From NCBI GenBank assembly GCA_036843405.1, contig DAITSJ010000015.1, positions 30,698-94,697 on the forward strand: a stretch of 64,000 bases of DNA, written 5' to 3'. A program made the position numbers and the translations under genes. Positions 1 to 8,316 of the stretch are shown here, in pieces (the stretch's first letter is position 1; every line of letters starts with the position of its first letter). The notes beneath the pieces are model-generated. The model had not been told where the DNA came from, made no database searches, and saw only the letters and a program-made list of their open reading frames with translations. The stretch is from DGNJ01 sp002388905. GTDB taxonomy: Bacteria; Pseudomonadota; Gammaproteobacteria; Pseudomonadales; Porticoccaceae.

Positions 1-33
1 CTCCACGGTAATCAGTTTGTCAATATCGGTCAT
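1..33 (-). CDS. rnfH: RnfH/RatB family ubiquitin-like protein, N-terminal fragment
   Basis: Only the first eleven codons lie in the window (MTDIDKLITVE). The ATG overlaps the ratA stop codon as ATGA, so the two genes are translationally coupled. In gammaproteobacteria the gene after ratA is normally rnfH (ratB), a small beta-grasp protein of unclear function, and the start of the sequence is compatible with that. The assignment rests on gene order rather than on domain content, because the rest of the gene runs off the window. Confidence 0.55.
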   Translation of the reverse strand, partial: MTDIDKLITVE

Positions 34-473
34 TGTGCATTCCTGTATACGGTCGCGGCGCGCTCCGTCAGGGAGGACACCAGGTGACTGGCAACACTGG
101 CAAAAAGGCTCGTGGCGGCAAAGCCCAGCAGGCGGCTGTTGGGCTCGAACTCCAGATGAAGGCTCACCTTGCTGGCATTTTCCGCCAGCGGCTTGAAAAG
201 CCACTCCCCTTCCAGCTTCTTGAAAGGACCGCTGTCCAGCTCCATGACGATGGCCTCGCCGGGATAAAGCCTGTTCCGGGTAACAAAACTGTAGTGGATA
301 CCGCCCTTGCGCAATTCCAGCCGGGCCCGCATGAAGTCCTCGCCCTGTTCGAGAATTTCGGCACGGTGGCAGCCCTGCATATACCGGGGGTAAGCCTCGA
401 TATCGTTGACAAGGTCATACATCCGGCGGGCCGAGTGGGGCAACAGGGCGCTGCGGTCAATCGCGGTCAGCAT
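30..473 (-). CDS. ratA: RatA-type START/Coq10 family protein
   Basis: The 147-residue protein has the usual length and N-terminus of the RatA/Coq10 polyketide-cyclase family: a leading 'R.ALLPHSA..MYDLVNDIEAYP' pattern (residues 7-29) followed by a hydrophobic beta-sheet barrel and a C-terminal amphipathic helix ending the START fold. In E. coli RatA was described as an inhibitor of 70S ribosome assembly, while eukaryotic homologues (Coq10) bind ubiquinone. Which role applies here cannot be read from sequence. It is followed by rnfH with an ATGA overlap and lies near smpB, as in E. coli, except that a sodium symporter gene sits between ratA and the divergent smpB. Confidence 0.85.
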   Translation of the reverse strand: MLTAIDRSALLPHSARRMYDLVNDIEAYPRYMQGCHRAEILEQGEDFMRARLELRKGGIHYSFVTRNRLYPGEAIVMELDSGPFKKLEGEWLFKPLAENASKVSLHLEFEPNSRLLGFAATSLFASVASHLVSSLTERAATVYRNAQ

Positions 474-485
474 AAAAAACGGGGC

Positions 486-1862
486 TCAAGCCAGGAAAAA
501 TTTGTTGTAGAGCCCGACCACGAAAATCACGCCGATGGCCAGGGGCGACAGATAGCGCAGGATAAAACGCCAGGCCTGCAATGTGCGCGGGGCATCGTCC
601 CCCAGGGCCTCGAAGACCACACCGGGTTTCATGATCCAGCCCACGAAGATGGCGATAAACAGGCCGGTGAGCGGCAGCATCACGCTGGCGGTGAAGAAAT
701 CCATGATATCGAAGAAGGTATCGCCGCCGAGGGTGTAACCCTGCCAGACATTGAAAGACAACACAGTGCCCAGGCCGATGAGCCAGGCGACAAAGCCGAG
801 CAGCAGGTTGGCGGTGACCCTGTTCATGCCTTTCGACTCAATCAGCCAGGCCACCCCCGGCTCGATCAGGGAAATGGACGAACTCCAGGCGGCCACGGAA
901 ACGAGCACGAAGAACAGGGCCCCGAAAAAGAGTCCGCCGGGCATGTTGCCGAAGATCACCGGCAGGGTCTGGAACATCAGGCTCGGGCCGGCGTTGGGCT
1001 CGACACCGGGGCTGCCGAAGACAATGGGAAAAATCGCCATACCCGCCATCAGGGCAACGAGAGTATCGAGGATGGCGATGGTAATCACCGTCTTGCCGAT
1101 GGGGGCATGCTCCGGCATATAGGCCCCGTAGGCCATGATCGCGCCCATGCCCAGACTCAGCGTAAAAAACGCATGGCCCAGGGACACCAGTACGCCGGTC
1201 CAGGTCAGGCTCTCGGTGCGGAAACTGAACAGGAAATCCACTGCCGCGGCGAAATCCCCCTGCCGGGCGCTGTATACCAGCAACACCACCAGCAATACGA
1301 AGAGCAGCGGCATCAGCGTGCGCACCGCCACGCCCAGGCCCCGCACCACGCCGGCCACCACAACGCCCATGGTAAGAACCATGAATAATGTCTGGCAGAA
1401 AATCAGCGTGCCGGGGTCGCCGAGCAGGGCCGCGAACTGCCGGGCCGCCTCGTCGCCACTGGCCCCCTGAAGCGAACCATCGGACATCTTCACCACGTAA
1501 TAGAGCGCCCAGCCGGCTATCACCGCGTAATAGGAGAGAATCAACACCCCGGCGACCACCCCCATCCAGCCGATGCCATTCCAGCGGCCGTGGAGCCCGG
1601 CTTCCCTGGTAATACGACGCATGGCATTGATGGGGCTCATGCGGCCCTTCCGGCCCAGCATCACCTCGGCCATCATCACCGGCACCCCGACGAGCAGTAT
1701 GCAGGCCAGATACATCAGCACGAAGGCACCGCCACCGTTCTCGCCGGCGATATAGGGAAATTTCCAGATATTGCCGAGCCCTACGGCCGAACCGGTGGCC
1801 GCCAGAATAAACGTCCAGCGGCTGGCCCAGGTACCGTGCAGGCGCTCCCTCGAATCGCCCAT
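486..1862 (-). CDS. Sodium-dependent transporter, NSS (SNF) family
   Basis: A 458-residue integral membrane protein with about eleven hydrophobic helices. The first helix carries the family signature 'GSAVGLGNIWKFPY' followed by 'NGGGAF', the unwound TM1 that binds sodium and an amino-acid-like substrate in LeuT. Bacterial members import amino acids or related solutes with Na+. An open frame continues upstream, but the segment before the chosen ATG is not hydrophobic or conserved and would overlap smpB. Starting at MGDSRERL places TM1 at residues 14-35 as in relatives. The substrate cannot be predicted. The gene lies 12 nt upstream of ratA and is probably co-transcribed with it. Confidence 0.88.
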   Translation of the reverse strand: MGDSRERLHGTWASRWTFILAATGSAVGLGNIWKFPYIAGENGGGAFVLMYLACILLVGVPVMMAEVMLGRKGRMSPINAMRRITREAGLHGRWNGIGWMGVVAGVLILSYYAVIAGWALYYVVKMSDGSLQGASGDEAARQFAALLGDPGTLIFCQTLFMVLTMGVVVAGVVRGLGVAVRTLMPLLFVLLVVLLVYSARQGDFAAAVDFLFSFRTESLTWTGVLVSLGHAFFTLSLGMGAIMAYGAYMPEHAPIGKTVITIAILDTLVALMAGMAIFPIVFGSPGVEPNAGPSLMFQTLPVIFGNMPGGLFFGALFFVLVSVAAWSSSISLIEPGVAWLIESKGMNRVTANLLLGFVAWLIGLGTVLSFNVWQGYTLGGDTFFDIMDFFTASVMLPLTGLFIAIFVGWIMKPGVVFEALGDDAPRTLQAWRFILRYLSPLAIGVIFVVGLYNKFFLA

Positions 1863-1890
1863 CCACATTCCCCAACAGAGTTTGCGCACG

Positions 1891-1918
1891 ATTGTACCCC
1901 GACCACCGGCCCTGCAAA
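1891..1918 (-). promoter_or_regulatory. Putative promoter of the NSS transporter-ratA-rnfH genes
   Basis: Read on the minus strand, TTTGCA and TACAAT are separated by 16 nt, about 30 nt before the NSS start codon. The -35 region overlaps the one proposed for smpB on the opposite strand, so the two divergent promoters would share sequence. Motif match only. Confidence 0.35.
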
Positions 1919-1940
1919 ACCGCACGGCAACCCGTATAAT
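1912..1940 (+). promoter_or_regulatory. Putative smpB promoter
   Basis: A perfect TATAAT -10 hexamer stands 17 nt downstream of CTGCAA (3/6 match to TTGACA). Only seven bases lie between the -10 box and the smpB ATG, so transcription would start at or right beside the start codon, giving a leaderless or nearly leaderless mRNA. Confidence 0.45.
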
Positions 1941-1947
1941 CCCCGCC

Positions 1948-2430
1948 ATGACGAAGCAGTCGAAAAAACAGAAGCCCGGCTCATCCACCATCGCCCTCAA
2001 CAAGCGCGCCCGCCACGATTACTTCCTTGAGGAAAAATTCGAGGCCGGGCTCGCCCTGCAGGGCTGGGAAGTCAAGAGCATGCGCGAAGGCAAGGCCCAG
2101 CTCACGGACAGCTACGTGTTGTTCAAGGACGGCGAGGCCTGGCTGCTGGGCGCCCAGATCCAGCCGCTTGCCACGGTCTCCAGTCACGTGAATGCGGACC
2201 CTACCCGCACCCGCAAACTGCTCCTGAATCGCCGTGAAATCGACAAGATCAGCGGTGCCGTTCAGGCCAAGGGCTATACCTGCGTTGCCACCGCCCTGTA
2301 CTGGAAAAAGCACATGGTCAAATGCGAAGTGGCCCTGGCCAAAGGCAAGGCCAAGCACGACAAGCGGGAGACCGAAAAACAGCGGGACTGGCAGCGCCAG
2401 AAACAACGACTCATGCGCCAGACCGTCTGA
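1948..2430 (+). CDS. smpB: SsrA-binding protein SmpB
   Basis: A 160-residue SmpB. It binds the tRNA-like domain of tmRNA and delivers it to stalled ribosomes. Family hallmarks are visible: 'ARHDYFLEEKFEAGLALQGWE' type N-terminus (residues 21-41), the 'EGKAQLTDSY' segment, the 'RKLLLNRREI' helix, and a basic C-terminal tail rich in Lys, Arg and Gln that enters the mRNA channel. The ATG directly follows the -10 hexamer; a frame that stays open further upstream is not conserved. Its partner ssrA lies 1.7 kb downstream on the same strand, separated by one hydrolase gene. Confidence 0.97.
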   Translation: MTKQSKKQKPGSSTIALNKRARHDYFLEEKFEAGLALQGWEVKSMREGKAQLTDSYVLFKDGEAWLLGAQIQPLATVSSHVNADPTRTRKLLLNRREIDKISGAVQAKGYTCVATALYWKKHMVKCEVALAKGKAKHDKRETEKQRDWQRQKQRLMRQTV

Positions 2431-2437
2431 CGCCGCC

Positions 2438-2466
2438 TTGCCCGGCTCCCGGCCCGGGACTAGACT
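2438..2466 (+). promoter_or_regulatory. Putative promoter of the exported hydrolase gene
   Basis: TTGCCC and TAGACT are spaced by 17 nt in the short gap after smpB, about 45 nt before the hydrolase ATG. TAGACT also occurs before the ClC and YbaK-like genes in this window, which suggests it is a usable -10 variant in this genome. Motif match only. Confidence 0.4.
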
Positions 2467-2510
2467 TCACCTCTCCGCGGATCAAATAACGACAACGAAA
2501 GGAACCCGCC

Positions 2511-3992
2511 ATGCGATCAACCATTTCCCTGCTGGTAGCCGTAGTGCTCTGCCTTTCCACCATCGCCCGGGCCGCCATCCCCGAACCCGGCGTGGAGGGC
2601 CCTATACCCGGCAACGCTTATATGACGGCGCCCGCACCGGAGGCGGACCTCAAAGCCCATCGTTATACTGAAGAAGAATTCTTTCTCAGTGGAACCGCTC
2701 GCCGTTTCACCCTGGACGGAGCCCTGCCCGAAGACGGCCGGGCCCGGGCCCGCCCTTCGGACACCGCACCCTACCGGACGCGGCTTTTGGTAAGACGGCC
2801 CGCCAACCCGGAGGACTTCAACGGCACCGTGGTGGTTGAGTGGCTCAATGTCTCCGCCCTCAGCGACGGCGCCCCGGATTTCGGCTACCTGCACCGGCAC
2901 CTCTTGCGGGAAGGTTATGCCTGGGTGGGTGTTTCCGCCCAGAAAGCGGGCCTCTACGGCATGCCCGGGCGGGATACCCCCATCAAGCCGGTGGCGGTAG
3001 CCGATCCGGAACGGTACGGCACCCTGGAGCATCCCGGCGACGCCTACGCCTTCGACATTTTTGCCCAGGCGGGCCGGGCCATACGCAACCCGGACACCGG
3101 CGTGCTCGGCGGATTGCCGGCACAACGCCTGCTCGCCAATGGCGAATCCCAGTCCGCCTTTTTCATGGTCACCTACGTCAATGCCGTGGCGCCCCTGGCA
3201 AAAGCCTACGACGGTTTCCTGATCCACGCCCGGGGCGGCAACGCCATTCCCCTTTCCGGAATTCGCCCCGAACGAAGCAACCCCGACTACTACAATGGCG
3301 CCTATCGCATCCGCGAGGACAGCACTGTTCCCGTGTTGACCGTCCAGAGCGAAACCGATGTGATCACCCTGGCCTCCCATCAGGCACGCCAGCCGGACAG
3401 CGACCGCTTCCGTCTCTGGGAAATCCCCGGCGCCGCCCACGCCGACACCTACCTGCTCAAGGCCACCGCTTCGGACGCCCCGGGAACGCCTGTCGCCACC
3501 CTGGCCGCCCAGCTTGCCGCCACCGACCAGATCATGGGCACGAAGACCGAACTCCCGATCAATGCCGGGCCCCAACAGCACTACATCATGCACGCCGCCC
3601 TCCACCACCTGAACCGCTGGGTCCGGGACGGCCAGGCGCCGCCCGAAGCCCCCAGGCTCTGGCTCGCCGATACGGCGCCGGCGACGCTCGCCAAGGACCA
3701 GCACGGTCTCGCCAGGGGCGGCATCCGCACTCCCTGGGTCGACGTGCCCACCGCCATCCTCTCGGGACTGGATCAAAGGGGCGCCGGCTTTGCCTTCTTG
3801 TTCGGCACCACCCGGCCCTTTTCACCGGAAAAACTGGCGAGCCTCTACCCGGGGGGTAAGGACGACTATATGGCCAGGTTCACCGAGGCCACGGATGCCG
3901 CCATCAAGGCCGGCTTCCTCCTTGAAGCGGACCGCGAGGAAATCATTGCCCTGGCCGACGCCATGTTTCCGGCCATCGACGGGGCAGACTAG
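2511..3992 (+). CDS. Exported alpha/beta hydrolase domain-containing protein
   Basis: A 493-residue protein that begins with a typical signal peptide (hydrophobic residues 5-17, cleavage after 'ARA' near residue 21), so it is probably periplasmic or secreted. It resembles the large 'alpha/beta hydrolase domain' family that has no assigned substrate. The likely nucleophile elbow is 'NGESQSA' around residue 212, and a late 'GAAHADTY' segment supplies a plausible catalytic histidine. The central 'GTVVVEWLNVS' strand is characteristic of this family. SD-like AAAGGA precedes the ATG. The gene separates smpB from ssrA and has no obvious functional link to either. Confidence 0.75.
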   Translation: MRSTISLLVAVVLCLSTIARAAIPEPGVEGPIPGNAYMTAPAPEADLKAHRYTEEEFFLSGTARRFTLDGALPEDGRARARPSDTAPYRTRLLVRRPANPEDFNGTVVVEWLNVSALSDGAPDFGYLHRHLLREGYAWVGVSAQKAGLYGMPGRDTPIKPVAVADPERYGTLEHPGDAYAFDIFAQAGRAIRNPDTGVLGGLPAQRLLANGESQSAFFMVTYVNAVAPLAKAYDGFLIHARGGNAIPLSGIRPERSNPDYYNGAYRIREDSTVPVLTVQSETDVITLASHQARQPDSDRFRLWEIPGAAHADTYLLKATASDAPGTPVATLAAQLAATDQIMGTKTELPINAGPQQHYIMHAALHHLNRWVRDGQAPPEAPRLWLADTAPATLAKDQHGLARGGIRTPWVDVPTAILSGLDQRGAGFAFLFGTTRPFSPEKLASLYPGGKDDYMARFTEATDAAIKAGFLLEADREEIIALADAMFPAIDGAD

Positions 3993-4036
3993 CTCGCGGC
4001 ACTTATGGAACAGGCAATGAAAATCCAAGGCTGTGC

Positions 4037-4042
4037 TATAAT
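4037..4042 (+). promoter_or_regulatory. -10 element of ssrA promoter
   Basis: A perfect TATAAT lies 59 nt before the mature tmRNA 5' end, in the gap after the hydrolase gene. No convincing -35 hexamer is seen at the expected distance. The implied 5' leader would be removed by RNase P. Confidence 0.45.
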
Positions 4043-4101
4043 GGCGGCACCTTGAAATAGCGGGCCCAAGCCCCATATAGAAAGGTAAGTAAGGAACCAT
4101 C

Positions 4102-4467
4102 GGGGGCGTTTTGGATTCGACGCCGGTTACAAAACCCGAGGTGCATGCCGAGATGGCGACGAATCTCGTAAATCCAAAGTCGCAAATGATTAGTTGCCAA
4201 CGACGACAACTACGCACTCGCTGCCTAAAACCCAGTAGGGTGCCGTCTGACCGGATCCGTGCTTGTGCGTCCGGCATCAGGCGTCGACTCACACAAGCTC
4301 GCGATGAAGCACGTCCGGTGTGGATTCGTTAAAACCTTATCCGGACTCGCGGACTGTTTTCCCTGCCCATCGGGTAGCAGCCCGCTAAAACCAAAGATGG
4401 CGCTAAGCATGTAGAGCCGAGGGCGGAGGACCGGCGGACGCGGGTTCAATTCCCGCCGCCTCCACCA
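4102..4467 (+). ncRNA. ssrA: Transfer-messenger RNA (tmRNA)
   Basis: The 366-nt RNA starts GGGGGCG and ends CGCCTCC-A-CCA. These seven bases pair (one G-U) to form the acceptor stem, with the CCA encoded. The 3' end includes the T-arm sequence 'GGTTCAATTCC'. The tag reading frame starts at GCC, directly after TAGTT, and reads ANDDNYALAA before TAA (bases 4196-4228), a degradation tag typical of gammaproteobacteria. Its 5' portion has the conserved 'GGATTCGACG'. It works with SmpB to release ribosomes stalled on broken mRNAs and tag the unfinished protein for proteolysis. Confidence 0.97.
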
Positions 4468-4472
4468 GTTGC

Positions 4473-4508
4473 AAAGGCCCTTCATCCCGTCAGGGAGGAG
4501 GGCCTTTC
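4473..4508 (+). terminator. Putative terminator after ssrA
   Basis: AAAGGCCC and GGGCCTTT form a perfect 8-bp stem a few bases after the tmRNA CCA end, with a smaller CCC/GGG pairing in the loop. The following T tract is short (CCTTTCCATT). Confidence 0.6.
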
Positions 4509-4846
4509 CATTAGGGGCCAGAAAAAATAATTTGGCAACCACATCTGAAGGTTAAAAGTAACCAGTAACCTATCCCTTGTCTTAGCGAGATTTGCGCCTT
4601 AGCAGGCTCAAAGAGTCATCTGGACTGAGATCCCGATCTGCTGAATTTAAACTCGTCCGCCGCGCAGCCTTACAGGCTACCAGTGTCATATGGGCAATAT
4701 TCCACTATCTTTGAATGGGGCCCATGGCAGTCAAAATTTAACTGCGAAGGCCAACTCGCAATCCAGGTGGTGGAGACGGGAGACTGATTCCAGGTTTCCT
4801 GTTCGCGCCAAAACCTGTAGAGAACTCCTCGAGGAATAATGAATTC
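4509..4846. other. Intergenic stretch, no gene seen
   Basis: About 340 bases between the ssrA terminator and the S41 peptidase gene. It is clearly less GC-rich than the flanking genes and carries no convincing open frame or RNA gene. An SD-like GAGGA lies near its end, 11 nt before the peptidase ATG. I looked for a copy of the tmRNA 3' end, which would mark an integrated element, and did not find one here. Confidence 0.5.
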
Positions 4847-6175
4847 ATGAAAAAGTCTTCTGCACAGAGTTTCAGAGAACTACAAGGCGTCTGGCGCTCG
4901 CAGGGCTATGGCAAGGTATTGTTGATCGAAGAAGACGAGTATGTACTGTACGAGGAAACCAAAATCAGTTGCCAACCGGTTTACTCGGGTTCTCTCGATG
5001 AATTGGGCGAGCATTACGAAGATCTGGCTGTATCGCCCCGCAATCATGGATTTAGCGTGCGCCGGGCGTCCGGGATATCCCGGTTCAATTTTCGACGTCT
5101 AAAGAATCTTCCCAGGACGGTTGACCAAAGCCGACAGAAAGATCCGGACGATCCCGAATATAATTTCGATGTTTTCTGGCAAACTTTCGCCGAACAATAC
5201 GCACTGTTTTCGCTCAAGGGTGTCGAGTGGGAACAGTCTTACCAGCGTTTCCGCCCGCGAATCGCCTCTGACACTCACCCGGAAATCCTTTTTGCCACTA
5301 TGGCTGCCATGCTTCGCCCGCTTAGGGATGGCCATATCCGGTTGCACACCCCCTGGGGGCATTACGATGCCGGTCCACGGCCTGCATTGTATAAACGCCT
5401 CGAAAAGGAACTGGCTACTGCAGACGATGACCGGGAAACCGGGAGCTACCTGGGTGAACTAAGGGAATGGCTCCACGATGTGATTCACGAAGACTATCTG
5501 GCCCAAAGGGTCAGTCATGGTGGCCACCGTTTGGTGGAATGGGGTCGCCTTAACCATATTACCGGTTACCTGAATATCAGAGCCATGGCGGGTCAAAGTG
5601 GAAAGGCGGGCCGGCCGGCCGCCGATCTGACTTCAACTGATATCGTCATGAGCAAGGTGCTGGCCGAATTGGGCTCATTGCCCAATCTGGTTATTGATAT
5701 CCGGGGCAACGGCGGGGGTTATGATGGCGTTGCGCTGCGTTTCGCTTCTTACCTGGTCGATCGGAAACGCCTGGCATTCCAGAAATCCGCCCGACAGGGA
5801 GACAGGATGACCGGTCGGCAGGCAGTACACGTCACCCCCGCAGACACGGAAAATTACGCAGGCAACCTGTTTATACTGACCAGTGAGCTCACCGCCAGTG
5901 CCGCGGAAATTTTTGTCCTTTCGTTATTACAACACCCACGCCTGACACTGATCGGTGAACCGACCCAGGGGATTCTTTCCGACACGCTTGAGCGCCACCT
6001 TCCCAACGGATGGTATCTGACCCTTTCCAACGAGATTTACCGGGCGTCGGACGGGCAGATTTACGAGGATGTGGGCATACCTCCGCATATCCATCTGCCT
6101 TTCCTGGGGCGCAAGGGTCGGGAGGAAGGCCGGGACCCCATACTGGATTTTGCCCTCAGGCTGACGAAGGAATGA
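4847..6175 (+). CDS. S41 family peptidase
   Basis: A 442-residue protein whose C-terminal half matches the S41 (tail-specific/IRBP-type) protease domain: 'NLVIDIRGNGGGYDG' (about residues 284-298), then 'TSELTASAAEIFV' with the presumed nucleophile serine in TASAAE, then 'GEPTQGILSDT', and a 'DVGIPPH' ending. The N-terminal half is not recognised beyond a possible helical lead domain. No signal peptide is evident, so it may act in the cytoplasm, unlike CtpA-type enzymes. Codon composition is less GC-rich than its neighbours, which hints at more recent arrival next to ssrA. Substrate unknown. Confidence 0.8.
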   Translation: MKKSSAQSFRELQGVWRSQGYGKVLLIEEDEYVLYEETKISCQPVYSGSLDELGEHYEDLAVSPRNHGFSVRRASGISRFNFRRLKNLPRTVDQSRQKDPDDPEYNFDVFWQTFAEQYALFSLKGVEWEQSYQRFRPRIASDTHPEILFATMAAMLRPLRDGHIRLHTPWGHYDAGPRPALYKRLEKELATADDDRETGSYLGELREWLHDVIHEDYLAQRVSHGGHRLVEWGRLNHITGYLNIRAMAGQSGKAGRPAADLTSTDIVMSKVLAELGSLPNLVIDIRGNGGGYDGVALRFASYLVDRKRLAFQKSARQGDRMTGRQAVHVTPADTENYAGNLFILTSELTASAAEIFVLSLLQHPRLTLIGEPTQGILSDTLERHLPNGWYLTLSNEIYRASDGQIYEDVGIPPHIHLPFLGRKGREEGRDPILDFALRLTKE

Positions 6176-6262
6176 TTGGACAGCGGATGTGACCTCGAGG
6201 AATCATGCCGGCCTGTGGCGCGGCTCCGCCGAACATTATCCTTTAAGTAACGGATCGAACTG

Positions 6263-7372
6263 CTACAGGTTATTTGTAGAAGCGCGCTTAAAGGAGGCGC
6301 CCTCTTCTCGGCCGACCATCAACATCCCCCCGGTGATCCGGTCGATCATGGCTTTAACGGCAGCGACCTGTGCGCCACTTTTCAGGTGGTGGTCGTCCCC
6401 CGTATACCCCCACCAGTCCCAGCAGCCGGCGGGGTTGGGCCAGGGCAACCCGAGTGTGGTCAGAGGGGCAGCCTGGGGGTAGAGAATGACGATATTGTTG
6501 GCTTCTGCCCACTCATTGTACCCCGATCGGGTGTAGAAGGTATCGGCAATCACACCCTGGTGCTGCTGACAACCGTGGAACGCAATATGCAGCCGGCAGC
6601 GAACACCCGCTGCGCAATCGGCCGGCACATAAATGTGGCCCCGGCGATGCATGCCGTGGGCTTCGGGATCCGCGATAAATTCGCCTTGATCGAAGGCGAG
6701 CATCCCGTCACCGAGCCACTCCCCAGGCGGGGACAAAGCGCCATAGAGATGCCGGAGCAATTCGCCGGCGGCGTCGTAATCGCAGTCGTTGAAAAAAGGC
6801 GGCTCGCTGCCATCACAAGCGCCGCCGTAATCCTTCGTGATCATCCCGTGTCCGGCGGGAACGTTGTCCACATAGAGCACGTGGTCAGTTTCGACATATT
6901 CCCGGTAGTAGGCCGCCACCACATCGGTAACAGCCTGCGGCACGATTTCGTCCAGGGTGCCCGAGAAAAGGTAGACCCGATCATTGCGCAGGTGGGCGGG
7001 GTTGTCGATAGCTCCCTTTCTGGCCGCCTCCTTAGTGCTCTCGATACTGGGTGCCAACTCGGGAGGGCCGAAAAAAGGCACCAGGTCCGGGAAGTCCGCA
7101 CACTGGTTCAACGCCTTCCAGACATTCAAAGGGTAATCGTTCCCGGCGCAGTTGTAGGGGCCTCCGGCGAGGATTCCGGCACCGGAAACGGTGGACGAGT
7201 GGGCGACGTGGAACTGATGGGCCATGTAGGCGCCGGAGGAAACGCCGGAAACCGTGATGGAGGCCGGATCGATAGGGTAAGCCGGTAGCGATTGTGGTTC
7301 GCCGCGGGCGACAGCAAACAAAAAGCTGGCGGCAACCAGGATCAGGAACCGCAAGCGGTTTTGCTTTTTCAT
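6263..7372 (-). CDS. PHB depolymerase-like extracellular esterase
   Basis: Starting at MKKQNRLRF gives a 369-residue protein with a clear signal peptide (residues 1-23), preceded by a G-rich SD (GGGGGGAT). The lipase box is 'GVSSGAYM', with the nucleophile at residue 45, close to the mature N-terminus as in short-chain poly(3-hydroxybutyrate) depolymerases. A second 'FHGCQQ' segment and the 'NPAGCWDWWGY' region near the C-terminus are typical of that family. The protein probably hydrolyses polyesters or short-chain esters outside the cytoplasm. It is convergent with the S41 peptidase. A longer frame of 18 extra residues upstream looks non-coding (Arg/Gly-rich). Confidence 0.8.
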   Translation of the reverse strand: MKKQNRLRFLILVAASFLFAVARGEPQSLPAYPIDPASITVSGVSSGAYMAHQFHVAHSSTVSGAGILAGGPYNCAGNDYPLNVWKALNQCADFPDLVPFFGPPELAPSIESTKEAARKGAIDNPAHLRNDRVYLFSGTLDEIVPQAVTDVVAAYYREYVETDHVLYVDNVPAGHGMITKDYGGACDGSEPPFFNDCDYDAAGELLRHLYGALSPPGEWLGDGMLAFDQGEFIADPEAHGMHRRGHIYVPADCAAGVRCRLHIAFHGCQQHQGVIADTFYTRSGYNEWAEANNIVILYPQAAPLTTLGLPWPNPAGCWDWWGYTGDDHHLKSGAQVAAVKAMIDRITGGMLMVGREEGASFKRASTNNL

Positions 7373-7787
7373 GTTATCCCCCCCACCCCCGCGGCGCGAA
7401 GCAGGCCTGGCTCTTCGCAACACCATCGACTATATCCGTTCCCAAGGATCATAACAGACCATAACCGCTTCCGAACCCCCTTGCGAAGGTCTGGTGGTTT
7501 TTCGCAGGCAGGCATCGATTGAGATGCCGGAATTCGGGCGCGCCGCTCTGCGGCTATGGACTCCCGCGTTAATTTCACAGGATTCAGGATAGCCGTTTCC
7601 CGATCCACATACTCGGCGAGTATCAATTCGATGCAATCAATGCACGACTATCATCCAATGCCTGTCTTTCGCAGTGAAGGCTTCCGGAACGAGGCTCGCT
7701 GTTTTACCGTTCTCCTGTGATTGATGAAATGGAACCATTCAAATATCCTCCACACGTTTCGTGGCAATAAAAACTGAAAGGAGAACT
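7373..7787. other. Divergent intergenic region
   Basis: About 415 bases between the divergent esterase and SnoaL-like genes. It must hold both promoters, but no strong -10/-35 pair stands out. An AAAGGAGAA SD sits directly before the SnoaL-like ATG. No other gene is seen. Confidence 0.4.
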
Positions 7788-8180
7788 ATGAAAAACGATA
7801 CAGTAGAAGCGAACCGCCAGGTGGCCCGGCGCCTTGTAAAGGCGGTTGGCGAGGGTGACTTTCCCACTGTTGAAAGCCTTCTTCATCCCGACCTGGATTG
7901 GTGGCTCAATGGCATTGGCCACCTTAACCGTGAGCAATTTCTCGAATCAATCCACATGTTGGCGAGTGCCAAAAAGGGTGGTTTTACCATTACGAACACC
8001 ACGGCAGAGGAAGATCGGGTGGCTGTGGAAATGCACGGTCGCTTTGAGTACGAAGACGGCCGCGTCTATGAAAACGACTATTGCGAGTTGATGACGCTGC
8101 GAGACGGGCTGGTTTATCGTGTCCACGCTTTTTTCGACGTGAACGCGTCGGCCAAGGTTTTTCCCGAGGCGGTGAAATAA
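7788..8180 (+). CDS. SnoaL-like/NTF2-fold protein
   Basis: A 130-residue protein with the length and pattern of the SnoaL/ketosteroid-isomerase-like fold: an N-terminal helical pair, 'LLHPDLDWWLNG', and a C-terminal beta sheet with 'NDYCELMTLRDGLVYRVHAFFD'-like strands. Such proteins range from isomerases to proteins without known activity. An SD (AAAGGAGA) five bases before the ATG decides this start over an upstream in-frame codon. No partner gene suggests a substrate. Confidence 0.7.
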   Translation: MKNDTVEANRQVARRLVKAVGEGDFPTVESLLHPDLDWWLNGIGHLNREQFLESIHMLASAKKGGFTITNTTAEEDRVAVEMHGRFEYEDGRVYENDYCELMTLRDGLVYRVHAFFDVNASAKVFPEAVK

Positions 8181-8241
8181 ACCTCTCTCCCCGGCAGGCC
8201 AGGCCTTTGTCCAGCGGCGGACCGGTCTGGCGGGGCTCCGC

Positions 8242-8266
8242 TTGCTTATTGCTTATCGCTTATCGC
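8242..8266. repeat. Short degenerate heptamer tandem repeat
   Basis: Three and a half tandem units TTGCTTA / TTGCTTA / TCGCTTA / TCGC lie about 50 nt upstream of the ClC gene, in the promoter region. Confidence 0.6.
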
Positions 8267-8316
8267 GAGAGCCCTGACAATTGAAAGACTCGGTATTGGG
8301 CTAGACTCTTTCCACT

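Noticed and set aside
33..1388. Long plus-strand open frame antisense to ratA and the NSS transporter gene
   Set aside because: Its product is rich in His, Gln, Gly and Glu with no recognisable domain, and lies fully opposite two well-supported genes.
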